A model generated the notes under the pieces. It was given only the letters and a program-made list of their open reading frames with translations. It did not search any database and was not told the origin of the DNA. Both the position numbers and the translations under genes were made by a program. From positions 4,712,070-4,776,069 of the forward strand of contig NC_030989.1 in assembly GCF_000149955.1 (NCBI RefSeq): a stretch of DNA of 64,000 nt. Reading direction: 5' to 3'. Positions 46,334 through 57,487 of the stretch are shown here, piece by piece; position 1 is the stretch's first letter, and each line of letters begins with the position of its first letter. The DNA comes from Fusarium oxysporum f. sp. lycopersici 4287. Its lineage: Eukaryota > Ascomycota > Sordariomycetes > Hypocreales > Nectriaceae.

Positions 46334-47309
46334 TCAGGAAGATTGGCGGCGGATGAAAGGCACTCTATGCGTCCAGGAATCGCTGGCGGCCTTGGCTTGA
46401 AGCTCATCCTGTGTTTCTCTCCATAATAAGCGACCCTCCTGGCCTCCATCGACAGATATGCACTGCCCTGTGATATGGCCAGCAGCTCGATGAGATGCCA
46501 AAAATGCCATGCAACGAGCTGCATCACTGGGCTCTGCAATCTTGCGGAGCGACACAGTCGCTTCTGCCTCAGCCCATCTCTCCTTCGGGTCATCTAGCCG
46601 ATCCCCAATCAATGGGGTGTTGATCCACCCAGGCGCAACGGCGTTGATACGACCTTTTGAGTTGAGCTTCACAATCTCGTTCTTGACGGTCTTTACGAGT
46701 CCATACTGAAGACCTGCTTTGCCCGACGCATATTCAGCGTGACCAGCCTGCCCAAAAACGCCTGTTTCGGAGCCGGTGACTACAATAGCGACGTTCTCTA
46801 GTTCCTTGCCCGATGCCTCTTGGGCCTGCTTAACTGAAAGAAGAAAGTGCTTGATGGTGAGAAAGGTTCCTCGGACATTGACAGAGTAGACCGCATCCCA
46901 TCTCCCCGTGTCAATGTCCCAGATCAATGGGTGACTGCTCTCGTCTGTGATGCCAGCATTGGCAATGAGGATTTGGACTGGGCCAAACTTGCTGCTGGCT
47001 TCTTCAAATGCCTGAGCAATGGATGATTCAGTTCTCAAATCACCCGAAACATGATGCAGTCTCGTCTTCTGCTCTTCTGAGATTGATAGTGCCTCGACAT
47101 TCAGCGAGTTCCTATCAAAAGAAGTGACCCGACACCCGTTGGCTGGTCACGAATATTAGCCACAGTGAACGAACTTGGGCCACGATGATTGACGACTAAC
47201 CAAGAAATTCCTTGACAACAGCCCCGCCGACTCCCCCAGATGCGCCCGTCACAAAGACATGGCAGCTCTCGAGACCAAGAAACGTCCACGGTGAGACCTG
47301 GAGAGACAT
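46334..47309 (-). CDS. Short-chain dehydrogenase/reductase
   Basis: Exons 47309-47201 and 47142-46334 give 305 aa. CHVFVTGASGGVGGAVVKEF (NAD(P) Rossmann motif), LIANAGITDE, VVTGSETGVF (catalytic Ser) and YASGKAGLQYG (Tyr-xxx-Lys) are intact, with a C-terminal TGQCISVDGGQEGRLLWRE. It is related to the frameshifted SDR at 44.2 kb. The substrate is unknown. Its stop codon is only four codons upstream of, and in the same frame as, the deacetylase. The C-terminal tail ending RRQSS is longer than most SDRs. Confidence 0.85.
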
Positions 47310-47963
47310 ATTCAGGGCGTGGTATTGCTGATAAGCGAGCAGTCGGTTTGGCGTTCTGTTGCAGGCCAAGTCCCTTGAAATACTGCACTCGAACTGTAGA
47401 AAGGCCAGAGAGGGGAGAAAGGGACATACCTACTTAGTTACGTCAGGAGTTCTCTACAACCACTACCCTTTCTCGCTGGAACCTGATTAAGTTTAGAAGC
47501 TGGTAGCCTAATAAGGAAAGACGGGGCGGCTAAGATACACCCTCGGGGTTGCTGTATCAATACTTGACCATCAGTAAACTTCCCCGCGTCGGCCGGTATT
47601 GGGGATCTTTTTGTCGGCAAGGCCGGGGAAGCCTGGTTCGATATGTCGGTAATAGATAAGCCCAATCCTATACTAGTAATTCCTGGCTAGACCTAGCTTT
47701 AGAGACATGGTAACTTAGACATCAGACCGAGACCGCGATATGTGACTGTAATCTTGGGAGTCCTTTATCTCTGTTATTGTACCCCTGCCCTGGTATTCCG
47801 AGTCTTGTATATACGGGTGTCGTAATAACATTATAGATAAGGCCATGTTTTGAATAGCCGCCAAGTTTCCCTTAAGACGCCTGGAGGCGGACCCTCGCTA
47901 TCACTTGCAGTTCCAACTTATCATTCCCCATCAAGTCTCATTTTCGAAGCAACATTAATTACA
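47310..47963. promoter_or_regulatory. Divergent promoter, SDR-deacetylase/permease
   Basis: About 650 bp between divergent genes, suggesting co-regulation of the SDR-deacetylase pair and the permease. No specific binding site supported. Confidence 0.4.
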
Positions 47964-49550
47964 ATGGAAGATAATAAATCTATAGGAAAGAAACATCCAG
48001 ACAGCACGGCTACCTCAGACAATCATGACGGCTGCTCTGTCGTCGCAGAGCATACGCAGGAGGTACCAGTAAACTTCGGTCTCCTGTCTCTCACAGGCCT
48101 AGGCATCATCATTGGTGTTGTTTGGCCTGCTTCTGGAGGTTCAATTCAAGTTGCAATCTTCAATGGCGGATCTCCAGGTATGTTGCATGCTACCTACGCT
48201 AGACTCACAGCAACTGATACAGCTACAGGCGTTCTATACGAGTTCATCGTCGTATCCTTCTTCTACTTCTTCGTCGCCGCATCCCTCGCCGAGCTCGCGA
48301 GTGCCATGCCCTCCAGCGCGGGCGTATACTACTGGGCCTCTATCACCCCTGGGAAACGATATGGCCGGGTCATTGGCTTTTTTGCTGGCTGGTGGAACTA
48401 CCTAGGCTGGATCTGCGCTGGTGCAAGTATGGCTGCAATATGGAGCAACAGCATCATCCAGATCTATGCATTGAAACATCCTGATTACATCGTGAAAGAA
48501 GTTCATGTCTTTGGGGTATTTGTTATTTCTACTTGGCTCGCCTGCTTCTCGGTCTGTTACGGTGGCCGGGCAATGCCTCTTCTCAACCAGTTCGGCATCT
48601 ACTGGCTCCTGATCGGCCTCCTCATCACGATCGTGGTTCTTGCAGCTGTACCTCTTCGAACCGGGGGGAGTGGCCATGCAACTTCGTCTTTTGTATGGCT
48701 TGAGTGGCAAGCCGACCTTGGATACCCTAATATCATAATATTCCTTGGCGGCATGTTGAACGGCGCTTACAGTGTTGGATGTCCTGCAGCTGTGAGCCAT
48801 TTGGCTGAGGAAATACCCCGTCCGCAGAGAAATGTGCCTCTTGCGATGAGCCTTCAGGTCCTCACGGGCTTCATCACGGGCTTCTCGTATCTAATTGCTC
48901 TCATGTACTCCATCCATAGCTACGACAGGATCTTCGCGAGCCAATTTCCACTTGCCGAGATTTACCTGCAAGCTACTGGATCAGCCGATGGAACGATTTG
49001 TCTCCTGATTCTCATGCAGACATGCATCGGTCTAAGCATCGTCGGTCTTTACATCTCATGCGGACGAACATTGTGGGCATTGAGCCGCGACGGAGCGACG
49101 CCATGGCCATCAGTCTTTTCCAACTTCAGCTTGAGGTTCGACGCACCCATCAATGCAACCATGGCCTCTGCCGTGCTCGTCACCTTGATGGGATGCATTT
49201 ATGTGGCAAGCAAAACAGCGTTCAACGCTATTATCGGTTCGTTCGTACTTATGTCTTCGTCTGCATACACCGCAGCGGTCCTGCCTCACCTTCTTACAGG
49301 ACGAAGAAATGTCGTATATGGACCGATAAGACTGGGTAAAAAGCTGGGTTTCGTGGTCAACGCGATTGCGAGCATATATATGGTGATTGCTTTTGTTATT
49401 TACTGCTTGCCCTTTTCCTTACCTGTCACTGCTCAGAATATGAACTATGCCTGCCTAGTCTGGGGTGGCTCGACCCTGCTGCTATGTATGTACTGGCTGT
49501 GGAAAGGGAGACACGGGTATACGGGACCCATTAGGGACATAAATAACTAA
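47964..49550 (+). CDS. APC-family amino acid/choline-type permease
   Basis: Exons 47964-48177 and 48223-49550 give 513 aa with about 12 membrane helices. MPSSAGVYYWASITPGKRYG, HLAEEIPRPQRNVPLAMSL and CGRTLWALSRDGATPW are typical of the fungal choline/GABA/amino acid permease group, like the gene at 23.7-25.5 kb. The 45-nt intron is without a stop and divisible by three; splicing gives the normal NGGSPATGVLYEF. The ATG at 47964 (MEDNKSIGKK) is the first in frame. Its place next to the SDR-deacetylase pair suggests uptake of that pathway's substrate. Confidence 0.88.
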   Translation: MEDNKSIGKKHPDSTATSDNHDGCSVVAEHTQEVPVNFGLLSLTGLGIIIGVVWPASGGSIQVAIFNGGSPGMLHATYARLTATDTATGVLYEFIVVSFFYFFVAASLAELASAMPSSAGVYYWASITPGKRYGRVIGFFAGWWNYLGWICAGASMAAIWSNSIIQIYALKHPDYIVKEVHVFGVFVISTWLACFSVCYGGRAMPLLNQFGIYWLLIGLLITIVVLAAVPLRTGGSGHATSSFVWLEWQADLGYPNIIIFLGGMLNGAYSVGCPAAVSHLAEEIPRPQRNVPLAMSLQVLTGFITGFSYLIALMYSIHSYDRIFASQFPLAEIYLQATGSADGTICLLILMQTCIGLSIVGLYISCGRTLWALSRDGATPWPSVFSNFSLRFDAPINATMASAVLVTLMGCIYVASKTAFNAIIGSFVLMSSSAYTAAVLPHLLTGRRNVVYGPIRLGKKLGFVVNAIASIYMVIAFVIYCLPFSLPVTAQNMNYACLVWGGSTLLLCMYWLWKGRHGYTGPIRDINN

Positions 49551-49694
49551 CATTGGGACGCAAAGATTGTGATACCAAAGCCTATAATAGAAACTTCTCG
49601 TTTAGTGTATACGTCCTGTCTAACCACAATTGACAATAATATGAGCATATTTGCTTCCATTGCCGTGTCTATGAGCGATGTGCTGAACAACAGC

Positions 49695-50751
49695 TTACCT
49701 CCTTTTTACCAAAATCAGAGCAACAGCCATCTTGGCCGCCAAAGCCGTCAACCCAATTGTCTCTCCACTCTCTTCCAACGCTTTACGTACTTTACTCATC
49801 AGGATCCGGACGTGGTCTTGCTCAGTCCCCACGAGCTCGGGATTCTCTTTCTGCCAGCGACTTACTGAACCGAATGTTCCTACCAACCTCTCTATCCTCT
49901 GGACTTGCTTATCCACGGACTTATCACTGCTGCCCTGGCTGCCTTCCTTTCTACCTGCATTGGGGATGAAGCCGTCTTCAGCAGTGAGCACATGGCAGGC
50001 AGATGCTCGCTGATCGTAAAACTTGGAAGTATTGGGATCATCCCAAGGCATGGGAAGAGCGACATAACCGATTTGAGTGAGATGGGTGCCTGCGGTTGAG
50101 TAAGGGGCAAGAGCGTCCAGAAAGTCATTAAAGATGGATTGAAGTTCGGTGTTATTGTTGAATGAGCCTAGGCAATTCCTATTAGCATACTGTAGACGCT
50201 GGAGAGGAATTTCTGCGTACCCGATTGTCTGAAAACTGTCCAGATTGCGACGGTTCCTCCTGGCTTCAGCACCTTGGCTGCTGCTGCCCAGAACCTCGGC
50301 ATATCGAACCAGTGAGCCTCGAGACTGTCAGTGAAGACCTTTGGCTTAGGAGATATGTACATACTGCAGTAGCAGCTGTTATCATGTCGATAGAGGAATG
50401 GGTAATGTCATTGATCTTGTCAATATCTTCTGCCGTGCTCAGCTTGTATACGATTGGGGCGCCAGTTCCAGTCTTTCCACCAAGAGTAGTAGCTGTTGTG
50501 ATCATACTCTCTCCCGGATCAACGCCGTAAGCTAGATCAAAGTGCGGCGCTAGCTTTTGAGTCGCAGTGCCTGGTCCACACCCGACATCCACTACACATC
50601 CAGTCTCTCCATTAGTGGATCTGTGATAGTTGAGAATGAAGTCGATAAGAGCATCGGTGTAGCCAAGTCGTCCCGCAGCGTAGTCGGAAGCTTGGTCGGT
50701 AGTGTAGTTTCGAAAGGTGACATCTCGCGGTTCTAACATCTCCGACGCCAT
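49695..50751 (-). CDS. SAM-dependent methyltransferase (class I, Tmt1-like)
   Basis: Exons 50751-50365, 50317-50221 and 50167-49695 give 318 aa. VVDVGCGPGTATQKLA is the SAM-binding motif I; TAAHWFDMPRFWAAAAKVLK followed by PGGTVAIWT matches fungal trans-aconitate methyltransferase-type proteins. YTTDQASDYAAGRLGY near the N-terminus is also typical. The substrate is probably a small carboxylate or secondary metabolite, but family annotation is loose. The start is at MASEMLEPRD; an ATG 41 codons upstream exists but adds unrelated sequence. The TAATA/AHWF splice is supported by conservation. Confidence 0.85.
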
Positions 50752-51480
50752 GGTTGATAGTGCTGTAGGAATATCTGCTCTCGTGTAGAGACCTATAGTT
50801 CTGAAATTTCCATCAAGGCGGGGAACGGTTTTATAAGCCTCTCGGGCCCGGACATCGGGGCCCATAGTAAGCACCGGTTCCGAGGAGATGACGTACCAAG
50901 AAAGGTGACACCACTCCCAACTATATGCCGTTGACTCATTCTAGACATTTCAGTAATGCATGTCAATAGTTGAAGCCTGAACAAGCAGTTGCGCAGGTCA
51001 GCGCATTGGACTAGCTACTAAGAACTCGTTGGATATGACTTGGCATCGAAATACCTGAGTGTGCGCCGCGCGTGACAGTCACCGATCTTCATTACATGAA
51101 TTGATTATCCGCGATATCAAGAGCATGGCATTTATCGTAACCGTGGAATACTAACATGATACCCTGTGTAGAGAAAATTAACAAGGTTAATATTACTATT
51201 GTCGCTAGTAAATAAACTACTCTGCCACTAATTGACGCTATTCAATTCTGTAACCGAATGTCGCTATAATCCTCAGTAGCCTCAAGCCATTTTCAGCTCT
51301 AGAGTCAAAAAGAAATGAATTCCTCTCAGGAGACAGCGCCACTAAGAAAACCAGCATTTCATAAAGAGGTAATGCCTCTGAGGATTCCTTGCTCCTGATT
51401 CCTTTCTCTCTCATCCCAATATTGTCAATTCTTTGACGTCCGATCTTTACTTTACATTCGCCTTATTTTTGACCTCCATC
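50752..51480. other. Divergent intergenic, methyltransferase/apple-domain protein
   Basis: About 730 bp between divergent genes. An AT-rich part lies around 51150-51250. No specific site supported. Confidence 0.4.
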
Positions 51481-52467
51481 ATGGTCGCCATTCGCTCTCT
51501 TTTTATACTTTCCGCAGCCGTTGGCATCGCGTCTGCTGGGAAATGCAAGCCCGAAAGCCGTTCGAGTTCAGTCGTGTCGGTGCCCAGCAGCACTGCTTCC
51601 GCCAGCGACGCCGCCTCGTCAACCGCTTCAGCCTCGGCCACCCTCATTGGGTCTACTACTCCTACTACGACTGATACAACGGTGGAAACGAACCTCATCG
51701 AGTCTGCTACAGAGACTGCTTCTAGCGCCGATGCCACGGAGACTGGCACAACCGAATCGAAGCCCACGACCTTCCTTACTTCTTTCACCACGTCGAATGC
51801 AGACACCACTACGGAACTAGCTGCAACCACCACTTCAACTGCCTCCGGTCCCGTTGTCACCTGCCCCTCGGATGTAGAGCAGTGCCTTGGTACCATGGAA
51901 ATCCAATGCAACGTGATCCTCTCAGGCCTGGACAGCCCTACCATCGTCGCTGATCTGAACGAATGTGCCCAGCAATGTAACTCCGACATCTCTTGTGTGG
52001 CATTCACGTATTCGGAGGGCCAACGAGAATGCTTCAAAGTTACTGCTTCTCAATCCTACGGCACCGTGAACTTGAGTGGCTGGGTATCTGGCATCAAGGG
52101 AACATGCAGCCAAAGCACCGAACCCAGCAGCACAGTCTTTACATCCACCGCTGAAACCACTACAACCGAGGCAGCCACAACTACAACCGCAGCAGCACCG
52201 GTAAATAACTGTCCCTCCGAGACTGGCCAGTGCATAAACGGAGCTCTTATCCAATGCGATGTCGCTCTGGGTGATCTGAGCATTGCCGGCATCTCTAATG
52301 ATATCACCGAGTGCTCTCAGTTCTGTGCGGGTAACGACGATTGCCGTGGCTTTTCCCGTAGACAAGACACTGGTGCGTGCTTCCTGGTTTTCGTTGATCC
52401 TGACGACGTCACTCAGGAGGCCCGAGAGGGATGGGACAGTGGCATCATGTATTCTTGCTTCAACTAG
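51481..52467 (+). CDS. Secreted Thr/Ser-rich protein with two PAN/apple-like domains
   Basis: 328 aa, intronless. A signal peptide (MVAIRSLFILSAAVGIASA) is followed by a long Ser/Thr/Ala linker (~25-140), probably O-glycosylated. Two related cysteine-rich modules follow: one with CPSDVEQC, NECAQQCNSDISCVAFTYS, the second with CPSETGQC, ECSQFCAGNDDCRGFS. Their internal repeat suggests duplicated apple/PAN-like domains, which bind proteins or carbohydrates. A short Thr-rich spacer separates the two. There is no GPI signal, so it is probably secreted or wall-associated. Function unknown. Confidence 0.75.
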   Translation: MVAIRSLFILSAAVGIASAGKCKPESRSSSVVSVPSSTASASDAASSTASASATLIGSTTPTTTDTTVETNLIESATETASSADATETGTTESKPTTFLTSFTTSNADTTTELAATTTSTASGPVVTCPSDVEQCLGTMEIQCNVILSGLDSPTIVADLNECAQQCNSDISCVAFTYSEGQRECFKVTASQSYGTVNLSGWVSGIKGTCSQSTEPSSTVFTSTAETTTTEAATTTTAAAPVNNCPSETGQCINGALIQCDVALGDLSIAGISNDITECSQFCAGNDDCRGFSRRQDTGACFLVFVDPDDVTQEAREGWDSGIMYSCFN

Positions 52468-53021
52468 TTGCGCTACGAGCAAGAATTGGGAAATCGACTT
52501 CGGCGTGTAAGGCGCAGAACGTGTTGCTGCGAGTTGTTGCGGCATTTCTGGTACCCTCGAGGGCTAAATGCAATGAGATATACTTGTAATCTTTCTGAAA
52601 ATTATCATTTTTATATAATTGTTGAGTCAAAGTCTACACATCTTAACATTGCCATCTCTTTCACGCTTTCTTGGTGGTTCCAGTGCAGTGTCTAAATGGC
52701 ATTAGGGAACTTCTCCATGACAGGCTCAGATGGAGCGGTAGTAGGGATAAGCCTCTAATCACGGTTTAGAATCACTGTGCGCCCCGGAAGTATCTGCTCA
52801 CCGGATCGGAAATTATGCTACCAACCGAACTCATAAGATGGTTAATAAGTTCTTAGTCTGACGGAGTACCAAAACACGACCGACTCGGGTAACCGTTTGG
52901 TAGGTTAGTCCGCATATCCACGTACCGCACTCCTGATTACAATTCCAAAACGGTTTGGTGCATCATAATACTTGTCCAGGTACAAAAGGAAAACCTGCCC
53001 CTAGATCTCCGCCACTAATTC
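52468..53021. other. Convergent intergenic region
   Basis: 3' ends of two convergent secreted-protein genes; about 550 bp with no recognised feature. Confidence 0.4.
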
Positions 53022-53950
53022 TCAGACCTCCCGGATGCTCATGGTCATACGCTCATAATTAGCGGGCGTATCACTACTGCCAATCTGCCAGGTGTGACCA
53101 AACGCTCGGACACCGACAGAATTCAAGCTCCAAGTTCCTGTAGCAGGTACACACGTCGGAGGCATATCAGCAGATCCACTCGACACACAAGAGATCGCCG
53201 GGACCGAGCACTCAACCCCAAAGCTACCAGACAACTCGCAAGTCAGAAAAGCCGTCTGCAAGGGAGTCTCGCTATGGCAGGTCACAACAGTCGCAGGCTT
53301 GTTGAGTTCCTCGTTCGTCGCACCATAGTATCCACAGAGAAACCAGCCGAGGTCATTTACGATCCTGCCTTGAGAGTCGATGGAGTATGGTCGAGTGGAG
53401 GGGTTGTCGTCGTCGGTGGCGGGATCGAATACGGCGACGGTGTTGCCACGGTTGTAACTTTGGAGACTTCTGCCTGCGACGGCGTTTGAGCCAGAAGCAA
53501 ACATTGTGAAAGTAGGAATGGCTGCGGATGAGGTTGTCTCAGCGGCGATGGTGGTGAGAACGGTGGTGGTTGGCTCAGCAGTTGTAGTCTCTGTAGTGAA
53601 TTCCGTGGTGGCTGAGGCTGCAGACGTCTCAACGGTGATGGACGAACCCGATGTTTCAGCCGAGGAAGCAGATGTTTCGGTAGACGACCCAACTACCGTT
53701 GAGGAAGTGGCTTCTCCATCTTCAGTGGTCGATGCAACAGAAGTGGCCAATGAGGTCTCAGTGGAAGTAGCTGCAGTAACAGCAACTGAAATAGCACCAG
53801 AGGTTGTTGTGGCTGAGACTAATCTTATTTCAGTCCTCAATCAATTGACACTGCCATCAATGAATACTCACGAGGCTTGCAAGGGCTTGCGACAGCAGAG
53901 CCAATGGCCAATAGGCCGAACGCCAGTCGCAAATGAATGATAGATCGCAT
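53022..53950 (-). CDS. Secreted Ser/Thr-rich protein
   Basis: Exons 53950-53872 and 53818-53022 give 291 aa. The N-terminal LAFGLLAIGSAVASPCKP is a signal peptide; residues ~30-130 are almost all Ser, Thr, Ala, Glu and Val, a probable heavily O-glycosylated stalk. The C-terminal ~150 residues form a folded, cysteine-containing domain (WFLCGYYGATN, TAFLTCELSG, PPTCVPATGTW) that I do not recognise; the general look is of a fungal surface glycoprotein. The intron begins right after the signal-peptide region. Convergent with the apple-domain gene. Confidence 0.75.
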
Positions 53951-54534
53951 TGTAGCAGATAAAGAGTGACTGAAGTGAATACGAGAGAAGGAATAGGGAA
54001 CGAAAAACCGCACGCGTCTCCTACGTCCTTTTATTATCGTGACTTCGGCAATTGGAAAGGAGTCTGCAAAATATCATCAGGCTAATTGACGCCACAATCG
54101 ATAGTGATGTTTTTAGTACACGGCCAGACCCAAGTTGACGGTTCAGCTAGACGGATTCAGCATACAAATCCCCTGGGCGTTGAGAATGCAGGTATTTAAT
54201 TGGCTGTATTAGTGCCGTCCGTGGCTGTAATTTCCCGACTTTAGTAGAAGAACGGTGGTTTATCAACTTTCCTAAGTGTTTCTATAGTGGCGGGTGCTAC
54301 GGAGCACTCCAGTTTTACCGGTCGATGATGCCTTGATTGACCTCTTGTGTTAGCTATGAGGTCAGATCCCGCACGGCAGTACTCAATGAGGCTGAAGCAT
54401 TAACCTTATCGCCACCCCAGAAGCTCACTCGTTGGCACGGGCATATATTGCCTTGCTCTGGCCCAATGTCAGTCCGAGTCGCTTCCATCAATTTGGCTCC
54501 GAAATATGACTGAGACTCCGCGTCATCAATCGAG
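53951..54534. other. Divergent intergenic between the Ser/Thr-rich and NLP genes
   Basis: About 580 bp, no recognised feature. Confidence 0.4.
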
Positions 54535-55575
54535 ATGCATACCCCAACTCTATTTCTTTCCGCCCTGGGATTAGTCTCCATTGCTTCGGCATTTCCCAGC
54601 CGAATCTCAAACCCAGAGAAACTATTTCGGCGCCTTCTGTTGCGAAGGCTAGATACAAATGCTGATGAAGACAGTCTGCGATACCAGCCAGCCCTCGATT
54701 TTGACAAGGACAGTTGCTATCACACTGCAGCTATCGATAGGGACGGTGTAGTAAACAAAGGTCTCTCCATACATGGAGGTATAACACGCGACTGCCGTGA
54801 TAGGACTCGGCTCGACAATGCAAACGTCTACACAAGAAAGCGCTGCAACAACTGTTGGTGCGCATACATGTAAGTCCCAACCTCTAATGCGCGCGAGTTC
54901 ACATTGACTGGAGGAAGGTATGAGTACTACTTTGAAACGGATAGAACGGGTCTCCCATGGAGTGGCCACATACACGATTGGGAAAACGTAGTAGTCTTTG
55001 TCAAGAACAACACCATCCAACGCGTGGTAGCCTCAGCGCACGGAAAATACCGTCATAAGGACAACCTCTTACTACAAGACGGCCACCCTTTGATCGTGTA
55101 CCACAAGAGCTTTATGTCAACTCATGCCCTTCGGTTTGCTAAAGACGAGGACGTGAAAGACGTTGAGAACGATTATGGGAAGTGGGTTATCGCAGATCTG
55201 ATCGGCTGGGATGGGTTTCCTACCCCAGAGTTCAAGCAGAAGTTGTCAAGCCATAAGTTTGGAAAGGCGAATTTTCATTTGACAGATGGGCAGTTTGCAT
55301 GGAGTTTGGAAAAGGCAGCCGGGGATGCTGTTCCTGGGTTTGACTGTCAGAAGGATGGAGGGAAAGAGTACAAGAACAAGGACGAAAGTGAAAAGAAGGA
55401 TACGCGCAAAGAAAAGCAGAAGGATAAACTGAAAGACAAGGGCAAGATTCAAGTGAAAGAGAAGAATGTAAAGAATGAGGAGAGCGAGGACGAAGAGAAG
55501 GATGGGGATGTCAATGAGGACAAGGGTGGAGAGAAGGAGAATGATACAAAGAAGGATAAGGATGAAGACAAATAG
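54535..55575 (+). CDS. NPP1/NLP-family necrosis-inducing-like protein with charged C-terminal tail
   Basis: Exons 54535-54869 and 54918-55575 give 330 aa. Residues 1-19 are a signal peptide. The NPP1 domain (about 45-255) has YQPALDFDKDSCYHTAA and the metal-site heptapeptide as GHIHDWE, where the common form is GHRHDWE; the His, Asp and Glu ligands remain. NLPs are secreted proteins that often permeabilise dicot plasma membranes, though many are not cytotoxic. The last ~72 residues are almost entirely Lys, Glu and Asp with Asn, an unusual low-complexity extension. The intron, with a GTAAGT donor, splits the codon for Met112 (WCAYM/YEYYF). Activity cannot be inferred. Confidence 0.88.
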
Positions 55576-56282
55576 TTTATCTGCTGATATTGCTATTTGT
55601 AGTAGCTGAATACCCTGCATCCCACGATTGATCAATGGAGGTCATGCCATAATACAAAAGAACTCTGTCCTGAATGGTCGAAATATATAATACATAACTA
55701 CATGATTTTGGAAAGCTATAAAGCGTTGCTTGCAATAACTATGCAAAGCATACGTACGTGCTGTTTTGTCTCGAATGACAGTACACACGTGATCATATGG
55801 CAATAGACAGCAAGAGAGTAAGACATAGCTAATGTCTCCAATGTCAAGCTCGCTCAAATGATCTCCTGCATTTGCCACTTCCATCGATTTGATGATTTAT
55901 GGCGAGACTTGATTGAACAGACCACTTCAAGTCGTGGCTGATCACGATTTCATGCTCATCGGTTCTCGCCGAGTCTCCCCCGCATTCCCACGCGACTCCT
56001 CATTCGTGGAAACATAACCTTGTCCAATCTTAACACTAACCTAATCCCCATCAGGTAATCCGATCATCCCATCACGTTAGGCTTGTAAGTGACTTTGTGA
56101 CTTCGCATTACTATCTCTGGAAACACGTACAGTAGCACTAATGAGGGGAAGGCCGTCTTTTGCGTCACGTTTATATCAGCTGAGGATGTTATAAAAGTAA
56201 CATGTCTCCTCACTATACAACCCCTCTCTTCTTCCCATCACCACTCGTGATATTGTTGGGTACTCGACCATAAACTTCCGCC
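55576..56282. other. Intergenic, NLP/zinc dehydrogenase
   Basis: About 700 bp, containing the dehydrogenase promoter. No supported site. Confidence 0.4.
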
Positions 56283-57407
56283 ATGTCAATGAAAGCAGTG
56301 CGTTTCCACGGACAGCAAGATGTCCGGCTAGAGGACATACCCCTCCCCTCTCTCGACTCAAACTCCGTCCGCATCTCCCCTAAATTCTGCGGAATCTGCG
56401 GTACAGACGTCCATGAGTATCTCGGTGGCAACAATCTCATTCCTAAGCCCGGCACCCCGCACGGCATCACCGGGGAAACATCGCCCCTCACTCTCGGTCA
56501 TGAGTTCAGTGGCATTGTTGAAGAAGTCGGGAGTGAAGTTAGTCGCCTTCAAAAGGGAGATCGCGTTTGCGTTCAGCCGATTATTTACGATAATGAATGC
56601 CGTTCGTGCAAGCGCGGTCTTGTCAATTGTTGTGATAAGAATGGGTTTATCGGGCTGAGTGGTTGGGGAGGCGGTCTTTGTGAAACTACTGTCGTTCCGC
56701 AGAATGCTGTTAAGAAGTTGCCTGATAATGTTTCACTCGAGGTTGGAGCGCTCGTTGAGCCTCTTGCTGTCGGATGGCACGCAATCAAGATATCGCCATA
56801 TCAAGAAGGTGATTCTGCGTTTGTTGTTGGCGGCGGACCGATTGGACTGGCTGTCGTGCAGGCATTGATTGGCAGAGGGTGCAAAAACATTATCTTGAGT
56901 GAGGTCAGCTCGAAGCGCCGAGAGTTTGCAAAGAAATTTGGCGCTCATCATGTGTTCGACCCCACCAAAGACGACATCGTGGCTGAAGTCAAGAAATTGA
57001 CGGGCGGTTTGGGTGCCGACGTCGGTTTTGACGCGGCTGGATCTCAGCATGCGATCGATGCAGCTTTCGATTGCCTAAAGGCTAGAGCTGTTCTTGTTAA
57101 CATTGCGGTCTGGGAGAAGAGGGCTCAATTGAACATGAATCAGATCGTGTTCCGTGAACGATCATACGTTGGATGGTAAGTTTTCTCCCCGATCATTGAA
57201 ACGATTCTTACTTTGTCCAGCGCCACGTATGCTCTTGGTGACTTTGAAGAGGTCATTGAGGCGCTGTCAAATGGCAAGATCACGCCTCAAGGAATGATTA
57301 CAAAGGTTATCAAGATGGATAAGGTTGTCGAGGAGGGGTTCCAAACGCTTATCAATGATAAAGATAACCATGTTAAGATTTTGGTTGATGTCAGTGCTGG
57401 TGTATGA
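56283..57407 (+). CDS. Zinc-dependent alcohol dehydrogenase, butanediol dehydrogenase-like
   Basis: Exons 56283-57175 and 57221-57407 give 359 aa. CGICGTDVHEYL (catalytic-zinc Cys), LGHEFSGIVEEVG (catalytic-zinc His), CRSCKRGLVNCC (structural zinc) and VVGGGPIGLAVVQA (NAD(P) fold) place it in the MDR superfamily, near (R,R)-butanediol dehydrogenases such as yeast Bdh1. It would interconvert acetoin and 2,3-butanediol or related vicinal ketols/diols. No targeting signal. The substrate is by family resemblance and sorbitol-type polyols are an alternative. Confidence 0.88.
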
Positions 57408-57487
57408 AGAACGGAGATAGACAATTGTCCAAGTATGTAAATTAATTGATGATGGGTTGAGTCTGAATCCTGATACATATCTTTGTC

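Noticed and set aside
51447..52037. 196-codon frame antisense to the apple-domain gene
   Set aside because: Val/Ala/Ser-rich mirror of the Thr/Ser-rich stalk; low-complexity artefact.
53506..53940. Valine-rich frame antisense to the Ser/Thr-rich gene
   Set aside because: Same artefact as above; codons mirror the stalk repeats.
55246..55635. Leucine/isoleucine-rich frame resembling membrane protein
   Set aside because: Antisense of the charged Lys/Glu tail of the NLP; apparent hydrophobicity is a translation artefact.
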